From Prorocentrum cordatum (Eukaryota; Sar; Dinophyceae; Prorocentrales; Prorocentraceae): 64,000 nucleotides of DNA. The stretch lies in assembly GCA_963575745.1 (NCBI GenBank), contig CAUYUJ010005003.1:232441-296440 (forward strand), in the 5' to 3' direction. Both the position numbers and the translations under genes were made by a program. The notes under the pieces are model-generated. The model saw nothing but the letters and a program-made list of their open reading frames with translations, was not told where the DNA came from and made no database searches. Shown one piece after another: positions 20,976-31,115 of the stretch (position 1 is the stretch's first letter; the number at the start of each line of letters is the position of its first letter).

Positions 20976-22065
20976 ATCCGCCAACCCCCTTGTGGGGCCA
21001 CCAGGCTGTAGGCTGTAGGCGCGGGTTCGCAGTTTCCTGTACCAGTTGTAGCTTGTAGTTTCCAGTGTTACAGTTCTGCTTCTTGCTGGTTACTGTAACT
21101 AGTTGATTGACCGCGCGAGGGGGGGGAGGCCCAAACAAGATTTTTAGCGTCTCCTGGGCGCGTTGTCTGAATTGCTGGGGGGGCTCGAAATCGACACCCC
21201 TCACGCAGATCCGCGGGGTCAGGGTCCAAAAACACAGGGGATTTGCCACATTTCTGAAATTCGGTGCCACCCCTCACGCAGATCCGCGGGGTCAGGGTCC
21301 AAAAACACAAGGGATTTGCCACATTTCTGAAATTCGGTGCCACCCCTCACGCAGATCCGCGGGGTCAGGGTCCAAAAACACAGGGATTTGCCACATTTCT
21401 GAAATTCGGTGCCACCCCTCACGCAGATCCGCGGGGTCAGGGTCCAAAAACACATGGGATTTGCCACATTTCTGAAATTCGGTGCCACCCCTCACGCAGA
21501 TCCGCGGGGTCAGGGTCCAAAAACACAGGGGGATTTGCCACATTTCTGAAATTCGGTGCCACCCCTCACGCAGATCCGCGGGGTCAGGGTCCAAAAACAC
21601 AGGGGATTTGCCACATTTCTGAAATTCGGTGCCACCCCTCACGCAGATCCGCGGGGTCAGGGTCCAAAAACAAAGGGATTTGCCACATTTCTGAAATTCG
21701 GCGCCACCCCTCACGCAGATCCGCGGGGTCAGGGTCCAAAAACACAGGGGATTTGGCACATTTCTGAAATTCGGTGCCACCCTTCACGCACATCCATCGC
21801 AAGGCGTGGTAACCCAAACTGCGAGAACTCCCTCGGCCCTTTAATCGCAAGGTGTGGTAACCAAGCCCGTAAACCATACACGTCTTACCAATCGCCAGGT
21901 GTGGTAACCCCTCTTGTGATCAGTTGGTTTTGCTGATTGCGAATCGGCTTCGCATGAAATTTCGATACTGCTTCACGACAGTGCCAAGGCCTCATGACTT
22001 AGCTCTTCCATAGCCCATTCTCCGAGAGAGGGGGCCGGCGGCAGGGGGCGAAGCCCTTACGGATA
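20976..22065 (+). mobile_element. minisatellite-carrying cassette, copy 1 (non-autonomous element, class unknown)
   Basis: 1,090 bases homologous end to end with 25309-26467. It starts ATCCGCC and ends ACGGAT(A), giving short terminal inverted repeats. Order: about 220 bases of leader (with CACCAGGCTG and GTTACTGTAACTAGTTGATT), eight 73-bp units, then three ~46-base repeats of CAAGGYGTGGTAACC and a ~170-base tail ending GGGGGCGAAGCCCTTACGGAT. Flanking triplets are AGA (left) and AGG (right), a poor duplication. No coding frame is supported. It interrupts a unit of the preceding 73-bp array. Confidence 0.7.
21194..21788 (+). repeat. 73-bp minisatellite inside cassette copy 1, eight units
   Basis: The unit contains CACGCAGATCCGCGGGGTCA, then GGGTCCAAAAACACAGGGGA, then TTTGCCACATTTCTGAAATT and CGGTGCCACCCCT. 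Homopolymer differences (CACAGGG/CACAGGGG/CACATGGG) vary between units. The unit is open in frames on both strands, so repeated short open frames are artefacts. Confidence 0.93.
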
Positions 22066-22355
22066 GGAATCCATAGGAAACTATAAGAATCTATATGAGT
22101 CCTGGGGAGTTCCCGGGTTCCCCGGCTTCTCCCGGCACCCGCCCAGACCCCCCTGGGGAGTCAAGATGCTCTCTTTTGAGCCCACTAGAAACCTATCAGT
22201 CTTCGCTGTGAGGTAAAAAAGCAACCCAGGACAAACAACAGCGGGCAACACAACACGGAACCAAACCGAAAACTGCGCAAATGAGAATCCCCAAACAAGG
22301 AACAAACATTGTCCCCCAAACGGGAACAACCATGCCGGAACACAAACAATAAAAA

Positions 22356-22550
22356 CCTCCTGGATGGGGTCCGACTAGATGGGGTGCGCCGCATCGCTGA
22401 TGCATCGCGGATGCAGTAGCGACGTAGCCGATTCATCGGCGACGCCGGCGCGGAGAACATCGGCGACGCCGCCGCGGCGAATATCGGGCTCCACATCCAG
22501 CCGCGTCGCCGATGCGTCGGCGATGCGGCGCGATCCTCTGGCCTAGAAAC
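22356..22550 (-). mobile_element. foldback/MITE-like element, copy 1 (diverged)
   Basis: It begins CCTCCTGGATGGGGTCCGA, close to the 16-base terminal repeat of the better copy at 51889-52084, and shares the interior of GCATCGCNGATGCGGCG motifs in inverted halves. The right end (GATCCTCTGGCCTAG) is diverged. On the minus strand it follows directly after an exon-like segment whose probable donor is GTAGTTTC. Confidence 0.5.
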
Positions 22551-22552
22551 TA

Positions 22553-22649
22553 CCGCCCCAGCGCATTTAGCTTCGTCTAAGGGCACGGCGTTCATGGTCG
22601 GGCTCCCGAGCAGCAGCGCGGGCACAATGTAGGCTAGACAAGCGACCAC
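22553..22649 (-). CDS. exon-like segment: membrane span
   Basis: After a good acceptor (...CCTTGGCAG|G at 22650) the frame reads VVACLAYIVPALLLGSP then TMNAVPLDEAKCAGAVV, a hydrophobic helix with a polar loop. A GT donor can be placed at GGGGCG|GTAGTTTC near 22553. It lies about 80 bases below the segment at 22727-23115, consistent with a short intron, and in the same orientation as the other membrane exons. Assigned to the same gene by orientation and character, not by direct evidence of splicing. Confidence 0.45.
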
Positions 22650-22726
22650 CTGCCAAGGCTCGACCTAAACAGTGCTTGTCGTTTTACTTGTGTTGTAGTG
22701 TTCCCTCCTTTTGTCTTCGTTCCGCC

Positions 22727-23115
22727 GTTGCTGCAAAACTAGCACAAAACGACAAACCGAAAACGGTCAGCGAAATCACCAAAACACCGTTTAGGCCGAG
22801 CACTGCCACCTCCATGGGAACGAGGACCACCCAGCGGATCGGCATCAGCAGGTGCAGAGCGGTGACAACGCAGTCGATGTACAGCACGACGCTGCCGTCG
22901 GTGCCGCCCAGATTGAGGCCCCATATGGCCTCTGGGTCGGCGTAGCCGAACACTCGCGCGACGTAGTATTTCGAGTTAATCACCATCACGATCATGAGGG
23001 GGATGACCGCAGCCACAACAGCTACCTCCAACCCCAGGGTGCCCACAATGTTGTACTTGGCCATCAATATCGCAGAACCGAAGGCCAGACATCTGACACC
23101 ATGCACTGGGCACGG
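22727..23115 (-). CDS. exon-like segment: four to five membrane spans
   Basis: The minus-strand frame reads LAFGSAILMAKYNIVGTLGL then EVAVVAAVIPLMIVMVI (span), NSKYYVARVFGYADPEAIWG, SVVLYIDCVVTALHLLM (span), PIRWVVLVPMEVAVLGLNGV (span) and LVISLTVFGLSFCASF (span), ending in ATAERRQKEG. Composition, loops and GC-rich third positions are those of a real membrane protein and unlike the surrounding repeat-derived frames. The ALHLLMPIRW type of motif recurs in a dinoflagellate multi-span family (recalled, not searched). Exact acceptor and donor are unresolved; an AG near 23115 and the end of protein-like sequence near 22727 set the limits. Confidence 0.58.
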
Positions 23116-23199
23116 TGTGGTGAGTGAGAACGCTCGCCTGCCGTCCTTTAGGCTTCTTCAACGCCCCGCTCGTTTGACTCCCTGACGCCCTCCCTGGCC

Positions 23200-23655
23200 T
23201 GGAGAACGCGAGACCGCCCAGAGAAGGCTGCAGGACGGCCCAGGTCAGTCCAAAGACTGCCCAACGAGCCCCAGGACAGCACCAGAGGGTCTGACGACGG
23301 CCTCAAGACCGGCCCAAGAGGCCCCCGATACCCCCCAAGAAGGCCCCCGATACGCCCCAAGAAGGCTCCAAGAGGCTTCCAAGAAGGCCCCCCCGAGGGG
23401 CAAATACCATGGGCAGCAAGTGTGTTGCTGCATTCCACGAGCCTGCCGACAAGGATCCCAAGAGGGCCCCGACACGGCCCAACAGGGCCACAAGGCGCCC
23501 GAAGATGCCATCAAGAGGCCTCCAGGAGGCCGAACTCGAACTGGCCTTGGGAGCCGTTCCCTCCACGATAGCCTCCCAGAGTCCCCAAAGAGGCCCCCAA
23601 GAGGCGCTCGACCGACCCTCCCAGAGGTCCCCCAAGAGGCCCCCTAGAGGCACTC
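23200..23655 (+). repeat. CCAAGAGGCC-family segment
   Basis: Degenerate GGCCCAAGAGGCCCC units, same family and orientation as 4890-7075. On the minus strand it lies between two exon-like segments, so it is probably intronic. Confidence 0.75.
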
Positions 23656-23844
23656 AATAAGCCCTAGACAACAGAAGCGTCAGAGAGGCTCTGGGTAACG
23701 AGGCCATGTTCAAGACCCGTTCCAGTTCAGCGTCCTGTCTGAACTGGATCGGGTTTGAAGGTGAACCTCCTTCCTGCTGCGCTGCTGCGCTGGCACGGTG
23801 GCGGGGTTTGCTGGTCGCAGCTGGATGTAAGTGAGGTCGTGACC

Positions 23845-24075
23845 GTCTGGATGATCAGCTGCCACCTGCTGAGCTCCTGGGCCTCTGTCGTGGCGTACTG
23901 GGAGTTGTCCCAGAACCTGTGGCCAGTCAAGCTCGTCAGAAGGCTTCCGGCTGCAAAGACGCCCATCGTCAGTCCCACATATTGGCTTAGCAGCGCCTTG
24001 TGGTTGCGCGCGAACCCCGCCTCCTGCATTGGGTCTACGAATCTCAACGTGTAGCGGTCGATGCCATTTTCGAAC
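23845..24075 (-). CDS. exon-like segment: cytosolic lead plus first membrane span
   Basis: Reading down from ...GGGCGAG|G (24076) the frame gives FENGIDRYTLRFVDPMQEAG, FARNHKALLSQY, then VGLTMGVFAAGSLLTSLTGH (span) and RFWDNSQYATTEAQELSRWQ, then LIIQT. The pattern RxTLRFxDPxxExxFxRxH...L before the first span is typical of the dinoflagellate membrane family suspected here (family memory, moderate certainty). As the uppermost recognised exon it would be the 5'-most visible part; the start codon is not seen. Downstream on the minus strand follow 22727-23115, 22553-22649 and 18900-19094. Confidence 0.55.
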
Positions 24076-25308
24076 CTCGCCCGATTGCAACAACGCCACG
24101 ATTTGCCACAGCACGCCGCCCCTCCTTGCACATGATCAGATGAAGCCATCGGGGCCAGCATATAGTTTCAGGACTCGCACAGGCAAGGCGGTCCCAGCAC
24201 AGGCCCACTAGCCTTGAGGCATGAAGACGTGGTTTGAACCGAACTGTTTGCAGAAGGCCTTCGGGGAACATCCTGCAGCCCCTTTTAGAGACATCCCGGG
24301 GCCTCTTGGGCGCATGATGTGGCCTGTTTGGGACATCCTGGGACCTTGGCGCAACCCGCGCTGATTCTTAAGCCCCCTGGGGCTTCCAAGACCGACTTCG
24401 CGAAGACGCCTCCTCCCCTCGAGCGAAACAGCCGCCTTGTAATTCTCCGTCGTTCCAAATATCCGAATCGAACCCAACAACCGCTGGAGGCGGAGGCGGG
24501 GAAAGCGCGTCCAGGAGGCGCGGTCGGTGGCCTCGCGGCCTCGCGGCGCCAAGGTTTTCGGGATGAGGTGGGCTCACGGGAACGGGTCTTCAACGCACTC
24601 GCGCTACAAGCTGGGGGATTAGTTTCCCAACACCACCAAGCAACTCAACCAACCGCCGGAGTACACATTCATGCTGTTGCGTCCCAGGCACGCGCATGCT
24701 TTTTTGAGGCCCAGCCTCCGAGGAACGATTGCGTGTGTGTGTGTGTGTGTGCGTGTGTGTGTGTGTTTGTGTGTCCGTTGTGTGTGTGTTTGTGTGTCCG
24801 TTGTGTTCAACACGGGCTGGGCACGCATCGCATGTGTGAGACTGTTTGCCCTGGCGAAGGTGAGGTTGTTAGGTGGTGTGTCCAAAACGGGGATGGGGGG
24901 GGGGGTCGTCCAAGGCAACCAGCGTGCAGGTCATGTGCCGTGAAATCGCGGGGGGGGGGTTGCTATCGTGTTGTTAAGCAGCCGACACTCAAACTCCCAA
25001 GTAATAGGTGGCGCCGCCTACCCCCCCCCCCGCCGCCCCCCCCACCGCTTTTTGAACACACGCGCCTGTTCAAACACTTCACCAGCGAACGGGTGCCCAA
25101 TGGCAGAATGCAGGGGGACGACACGATACGACGACGAAAACGACGGACGACGCATCAAACAAATCCCACGCTTCCCCGGCAACCACCACCATTCGCCCGT
25201 GTAATCACAGCACTGGCGTGCACTTCCAATGGTCCGTGGATCCAGCTCCTCGTGGGTCCACTAGTACATGTTAGCCAGCGTAGGCCCCCAGCGCTGACCT
25301 CTAGAAAT
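24076..25308. other. no supported gene; GT microsatellite and G/C homopolymers
   Basis: Contains (GT)n/(GTGC) tracts at 24731-24812, G-runs near 24893-24905 and 24949-24958, and C-runs near 25020-25045. I see no protein family. It could be 5' intron or flank of the minus-strand gene. Confidence 0.5.
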
Positions 25309-26467
25309 ATCCGCCGGCCCCCTTGTGGGGCCACCAGGCTGCGAGGCACGGGTTCGCAGTTTCCAGTACCAGTTGTAGCTTGTAGTTTCCAGTGTTACAG
25401 TTCTGCTTCTTGCTGGTTACTGTAACTAGTTGATTGACCGCGCGAGGGGGGGGGAGGCCCAAACAGGATTTTTTAGCACCCCCTGGGCGCGTTGTCTGAA
25501 TTGCTGGGGGGGCTCGAAATCGACACCCCTCACGCAGATCCGCGGGGTCAGGGTCCAAAAACACATGGGATTTGCCACATTTCTGAAATTCGGTGCCACC
25601 CCTCACGCAGATCCGCGGGGTCAGGGTCCAAAAACACATGGGATTTGCCACATTTCTGAAATTCGGTGCCACCCCTCACGCAGATCCGCGGGGTCAGGGT
25701 CCAAAAACACATGGGATTTGCCACATTTCTGAAATTCGGTGCCACCCCTCACGCAGATCCGCGGGGTCAGGGTCCAAAAACACATGGGATTTGCCACATT
25801 TCTGAAATTCGGTGCCACCCCTCACGCAGATCCGCGGGGTCAGGGTCCAAAAACACAGGGGATTTGCCACATTTCTGAAATTCGGTGCCACCCCTCACGC
25901 AGATCCGCGGGGTCAGGGTCCAAAAACACAGGGGATTTGCCACATTTCTGAAATTCGGTGCCACCCCTCACGCAGATCCGCGGGGTCAGGGTCCAAAAAC
26001 ACATGGGATTTGCCACATTTCTGAAATTCGGTGCCACCCCTCACGCAGATCCGCGGGGTCAGGGTCCAAAAACACAGGGGATTTGCCACATTTCTGAAAT
26101 TCGGTGCCACCCCTCACGCAGATCCGCGGGGTCAGGGTCCAAAAACACAGGGATTTGCCACATTTCTGAAATTCGGTGCCACCCCTCACGCACATCCATC
26201 GCAAGGCGTGGTAACCCAAACTGCGAGTACTCCCTCGGCCCTTTAATCCCAAGGTGTGGTAACCAAGCTCGTAAACCATACACGTCTTACCAATCGCCCT
26301 GTGTGGTAACCCCTCTTGTGATCAGTTGGTTTTGCCGATTGCGAATCGGCCTCGCATGAAGTTCCGATACTGCTGCACGACAGCGCCAAAGCCTCATGAC
26401 TTAGCTCTTCCATGGCCCATTCTCCGAGAGAGGGGGCCGGCGGCAGGGGGCGAAGCCCTTACGGATA
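25309..26467 (+). mobile_element. minisatellite-carrying cassette, copy 2
   Basis: 1,159 bases, same orientation as copy 1 at 20976-22065. It starts ATCCGCCGGCCCCC and ends CGGAT, flanked on both sides by AAT (25306-25308 and 26467-26469), a clean 3-base target duplication. The left end also shares GCCGGCCCCCT with an internal part of the inverted right end, so the left terminus may be shortened. It has nine 73-bp units against eight in copy 1. No coding capacity is seen, so mobilisation would need a transposase in trans. Confidence 0.75.
25521..26190 (+). repeat. 73-bp minisatellite inside cassette copy 2, nine units
   Basis: Same unit as 21194-21788. Units differ mainly in CACATGGG versus CACAGGGG. 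The last partial unit changes to CACGCACATCCATCGC at the same point as in copy 1. Confidence 0.93.
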
Positions 26468-29400
26468 ATGTGTGCAGTATATAAAGAGAACCCAATGTAG
26501 TACAGTCTACGTGGTGCGATATATGTTGTGCACCGTATGTGGTGCAATCTCTGGAGCGAGATGAAGGTTAAGAAAAAAAACCCGGGGTTGACAAATCCAC
26601 TGCTCGCGCAACCATCACACCTACCCACCCGCAACTCGGTTTGCAAATCCCATCGGGCGGCGATTGCGATGAGTGCTTGGCGCTGGCTACTGCAACTCTG
26701 CGGCCGCGCTGGCCCATGCATGCTCGCGCGCACAACGACCACCTAGTTTGGCGCGACCGACGTGGCCGCGACGGTGCTGACCGCTGGGCACTGTCCAGCG
26801 GGCACTTCCGTGCGAGTCTGTGACTTGGGCGGGCACGGCATCATGGCGACGTCGACTGCGGTCGATGCTATGATGGTGACGATGATGACGATGACGACAG
26901 CATGGCCAATGACGGCGCCGGAGCTAATCACGCCGATGGCGATGACGATGTGCTCGCGTCGGTGATGAAGGTTTGGAAAGATTGCGGCATGCGCACGTGG
27001 CCCACGCGCGCGAGTGGCCCGCATCGTATGATTGGACAAAGATCGTGCCCCACCCCAACACTTGCGCAAGAACGTTCGAATGATTCCGACATGCGACGCG
27101 AGAGGCCCGGTTGGTCGAGTGTGATGATCATGTTGAACAACCTTTGGTGTTCTTCTTAAAAATTCAAAAAGAACGCGCGCAAATATTCTGACAATTGAGA
27201 TTGCACAGCCAAATGCTGGATATACATTCCCAGGGCATTCGATGCTGACATCCTTACGACGCCTACGGTTTTTGAAGGATTCCAGCCTGCGCGCGAGACG
27301 ACGTGCGAGAGGCCCCCAGGAAGCCCCAAGAGGCCTCTAAACAGCCCAAAGATGCTTCAAAGAAGCCCAGAAGGAACCCTAAAGAGCTCCCCTAAATGGT
27401 CCCCAAGAGGCATCAGAACAGCCTCCAAGAGGCCCCCGACCGGCCTCCGACGATATCCAACCGAACATCCAAGAAGACTCCAACCCACAACCCAAGCACC
27501 GTGCCAAGATGGGCCGTAAGCCACTACATATACATATATACACACAAGACTGCATTGGCGCTCCGCGCCATGCACCTTGGTCCTTGAAGTTTGGCATGCT
27601 GGCGGACTGGCAGGAACGTCAAGCAGACAATGTAGCGATAATTCCTTGTCTCCTTTTCTGGCAGCGCCGTTCTAAGAATGTTATTCGTTATACTTCCTCC
27701 GTGCCTTTGTCACCTCATTCTCCCCTACCCTGCGAATTCTTCCCCATTCTTCTCAGCTCTTTTTGTGAAGGCTCCTTGGAGAGCCTCTGGGGGGCCTCAC
27801 GGAAAATTGTCAGGCTTCCCTTAAGGCGGTATCCTGGGCGTCTTCCGGGGGCTTCCTCGGGCCACTCTGCCTCCAGTCGCGGTCTCCCTGAACGGCCGGG
27901 TCACGATCTGGAATGCTTCGGAGGGTGTCTTGGGGCCATCTTGGGGCGTCACGCGGCTCTCTTAGGCCATATTGGAAACGTGTTGTGCCGTCTTGGTGCT
28001 CTCATGGACTGCCTGGAAGCCTGTTCGGATGGTTGTCGTGCGAAATTCCAGCCACCCAGCCAGTGTCGGACGCCCAGAAAACCGGAGAACAGGGCATTTC
28101 CAAAATCGTGCGAAAACTATGGGACATGAATGCTATGCTTTTCTACGTTTTGGAAGCCTCTTGGGGGTCTTCTTTCGGTTGTCTTCGGGCGTCTGGTGGG
28201 TGTCTGGGGCCTTCTGGGGCCCTCGGGGGGGGCGGTCGGCCGCTCTCCTGACCGATTTGGGCCCGTTGCCTGGGCTCAGCAAGGGCTTCCGGGAGCTCTG
28301 AATCCCCTGGGGGGCCTCCTGCAGAGGCGTCCAGGGGGTCCTCGGGGTCACGGGTCCTAGGGGTCCAGAAGGGTCCCGGGGGCCCGGGATTCGGGGGGTC
28401 CGATTTCGGGGGGGGGGGAGGGGGGGGTGCCGGGTAATGAAAACACGCGAATGGGAAGATGCATGTACATACACATCCCCGTGACGAAAGTTTTCGTTTT
28501 CAATCTGCCTTCTCCAATAGCGCATCAGCGCGGAATAGTTCGGAGTAGAAAGGCTCCAACTACTCCGCGCGCGGGCGCACCCGGCTCGAGAACTCATAGG
28601 GTTTGGCGCGGAATAGTTTCCAATCCGGTTTTGGGGCAGCATAGTTATGAGCATTATGAGCATTAAGCGGATCGGAAAGCTACTCCGCCGAATGACGCAG
28701 TCATCATGTCATGTTCAACATCTGTAGAGGGATAGGACATCTCGTCATGGCAAGCTGAAGAACGTTTTGCCGCGGCTGTGCGCAGTGTTGGTCTTTTCTC
28801 CCGCGAAGCATGTCCAGCAAGTGCAAGTCCAGGAAACGATCTCGATAGCTGGAGAAGCTTGTCGTAGTCATCAACCCCCACGCGCGCTTCGCGGCCCCGC
28901 AGGGGGCTCCTCCAACAGCCCGAGTGGCAACGGTCGCATGATCATCGCCATCGCGAGCATCGCCATGACATACATCATCATAAGTGACATCATGATCGTC
29001 AGCTTCATCGCCATCACCATCGATGTGACATCGGGCCCTCCCCGGATGAAGCCATGGAAGACGGGCCGGACAACGATGTTCCCGATATATGTATAGACTG
29101 CACAACATAATTTTCTAGCACACAGTCTTTGGGGTTCAAACTGGCTAACATGTCTTAGTTCAGAAGATTCCAAGCATATTCGTCGACACTAGGCTTCGCA
29201 GGCATGCCAGCTTCAAAGTCTGACCGAAATCCCCCCCACAGAGAAACCGAAACCAATGTGTCGATCTGCTATTCGATCCATCGCCTATCGATCAGGCGTT
29301 GCCCAACTCGGCATTTGAACGGCTAGGCCAATGTTCTAGTCTCCCCATCACCTCATCAGAACATATATTAAGCGAACTGCAACATGTAATCATGGTTGAG

Positions 29401-29861
29401 GGTGCTCGAAGAGGAGCGCAGAAAGTCGGAATGATCAAAGAACTTGTCCCGCGCTTCCCATCGCCATGCCTCCCCCCACCACCACACCCCGCGAGGCCCT
29501 GCCGGTGCCTTAACGTCTCCAGCAGCGCAGAGCGCGGCCATATAATTGTCAACAGGCTGGTCGACTGGCAACTTCGAAAGGAGTACCCGCGCACCTGCCG
29601 GGTAGCCAACGGCGGCAAACAGAGATGGTGAAGGTCGGAGCTGACACCTTAACCGAGGCAGGTCTTTAGACCCACCCCCAGTAGTGGAAACGGATTATTC
29701 TTTCGACGCCCTTGTTGATGGACTTGGTTGCCACCAAAAGTGGATCGACTATTTGTCGGCGGAGTGTATTATCCGCCGAGAGAGACAGGGGGGGTCCTCA
29801 AAACATTACCCCAGTGCGACCCTACCTAGAAGTTGGAGCCCCTAGGACATCAGCATTAGTT
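26468..29861. other. mostly unassigned; CCAAGAGG-family patches in both orientations
   Basis: A patch of the CCAAGAGGCC family in plus orientation lies at 27300-27490, and its reverse (GGGGGCCTCTTGG-like) at 27770-28390. Imperfect ATG/CAT triplet stretches lie at 26850-26950 and 28930-29030. Nothing else is recognised apart from the weak exon candidate at 29370-29650. Confidence 0.5.
29370..29650 (-). CDS. weak exon candidate, unknown protein
   Basis: After a possible GTGTCAG acceptor near 29650, a minus frame reads SLFAAVGYPAGARVLLSKLP, VDQPVDNYMAALCAAGDV and further on WWWGEAWRWEARDKFFDHSD. The first part looks protein-like; the tryptophan run comes from a C-rich patch and is suspicious. 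I recognise no family. The alternative is chance open frame in intergenic DNA. Confidence 0.22.
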
Positions 29862-30410
29862 GCTGTGCTATGCTATGTTATGCCATGCTATGCTGCACTA
29901 TGATATGCTATGCTATGATATGCTGCGCTATGCAATGCTATGATATGCTACGCTAAGCTATGTTATGTCATGCTCTGATGTGTTATGCGATGTTATGCTA
30001 TACTATGCTATGCTGCGCTGTGCTATGCTATGCTATGCTCTGATGTGCTATGCTATGCTGCGCTATGCTATGGAATGCTATGATATGTTGCGCAATGATA
30101 TGCTATGGTATGATCTGATTGGCTACGTTATGATATGCGGTGCTATGCCAATGCAGCGCTGCGTTATGCTAAGCTAAGCTAAGCTAAGCTAGCCCTCTAG
30201 GCAGAGCCTAGGTAGGGAATTACACCCAGGCTAATATGCTATGCTGCGCTATGCTATGCTACGCTATGCCATGCTGTGCTCTGCTATGCTAAAGCTCAGC
30301 GAAGCTAAAAAGCAGGTAAGCTAAGCTAAGATAAACCTGAGCTAAGATGAAGCTAAGCTAAGCTAAGATGAAATAAGCTAAGCTAAGACGAGATAAACAA
30401 CGCTAAGGTA
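29862..30410. repeat. (CTATG)n then (AAGCT)n pentanucleotide array
   Basis: TGCTATGCTA/TGATATGCTA units to about 30165, then AAGCTAAGCT units, a short return to CTATG at 30235-30290, and AAGCTAAG/AAGATGAA variants to 30410. The copia insertion starts about 200 bases further on. Confidence 0.9.
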
Positions 30411-30614
30411 AGGGAGCGTAACTCGGGGAACCGCGGGGCGGATCCTGGGGGAACCGCCCGGGGCGAGGACCACTGCCCGGCCCTTTAAGATTATGTAGTG
30501 TTCTGCGGCGCCCGGCCCCACCTTCCGCATGGACCCCGCGCCACCGAGTGTTTCTTGTGCTCGGGACCACTGGCCTGCGGGTGCCTGTTGCCATCAGGGG
30601 AGGAGGTGGGCCTG

Positions 30615-30868
30615 TGTAAATAGTAATCCAAATCACTCCACCCACAAACTCTTGATGCAAGAAGAAATAGGCAGATGATGGGATATGTTATACCGAATCA
30701 AGCTCAGCGTTCGATAGCCGCGTCCACCCTCCCGTCACAGCTGGCGGGCAAACAGCCAAAACGGCCGCGGCGAACAAGAGAGTGCAAGCATGAGCGGGCG
30801 AGATCAGCAGCAGAGATAATTCTAATTATCATCCTATATCTCACATCCCTGCTAATGCAACTTTCACA
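30615..30868 (-). repeat. 3' LTR of the copia element
   Basis: 254 bases, TGTAAATAG...CTTTCACA on plus. About 95% identical to 39628-39881 by direct reading (13 substitutions, no indel). Confidence 0.93.
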
Positions 30869-31115
30869 CAGGCAAAGGAAACGTTGCTGAAGGATGCCTT
30901 GGCAAATTATGCAGCAAACTTCTAGAATATTCGATAATATTCTCGGCTCGACCGGTCAAGCTACCGTCCGCGCACCGAGCAACAGATATCAATAGATCAA
31001 AATCTTTACCTGAACTTTAGAAGGGGTGCTTTCACTCATCATCCTCACTACCGTTCACATCTGAGCCACTGCCACGGCTGGCTCAAAGATATCGTCACAT
31101 ATGTGGTAGCCGGGC

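Noticed and set aside
21107-21936. Repeated 65 to 167-residue frames on both strands within the 73-bp minisatellites (also 25430-26359)
   Set aside because: 73 is not a multiple of three, so the same sequence is re-read in successive frames; open by chance of the unit.
21190-26200. CRISPR-like appearance of regularly spaced 73-bp repeats
   Set aside because: These are head-to-tail minisatellites with no unique spacers, in eukaryotic DNA.
26476-26490. TATATAAAG as a TATA promoter
   Set aside because: Dinoflagellates generally do not use a classical TATA box, and no gene follows.
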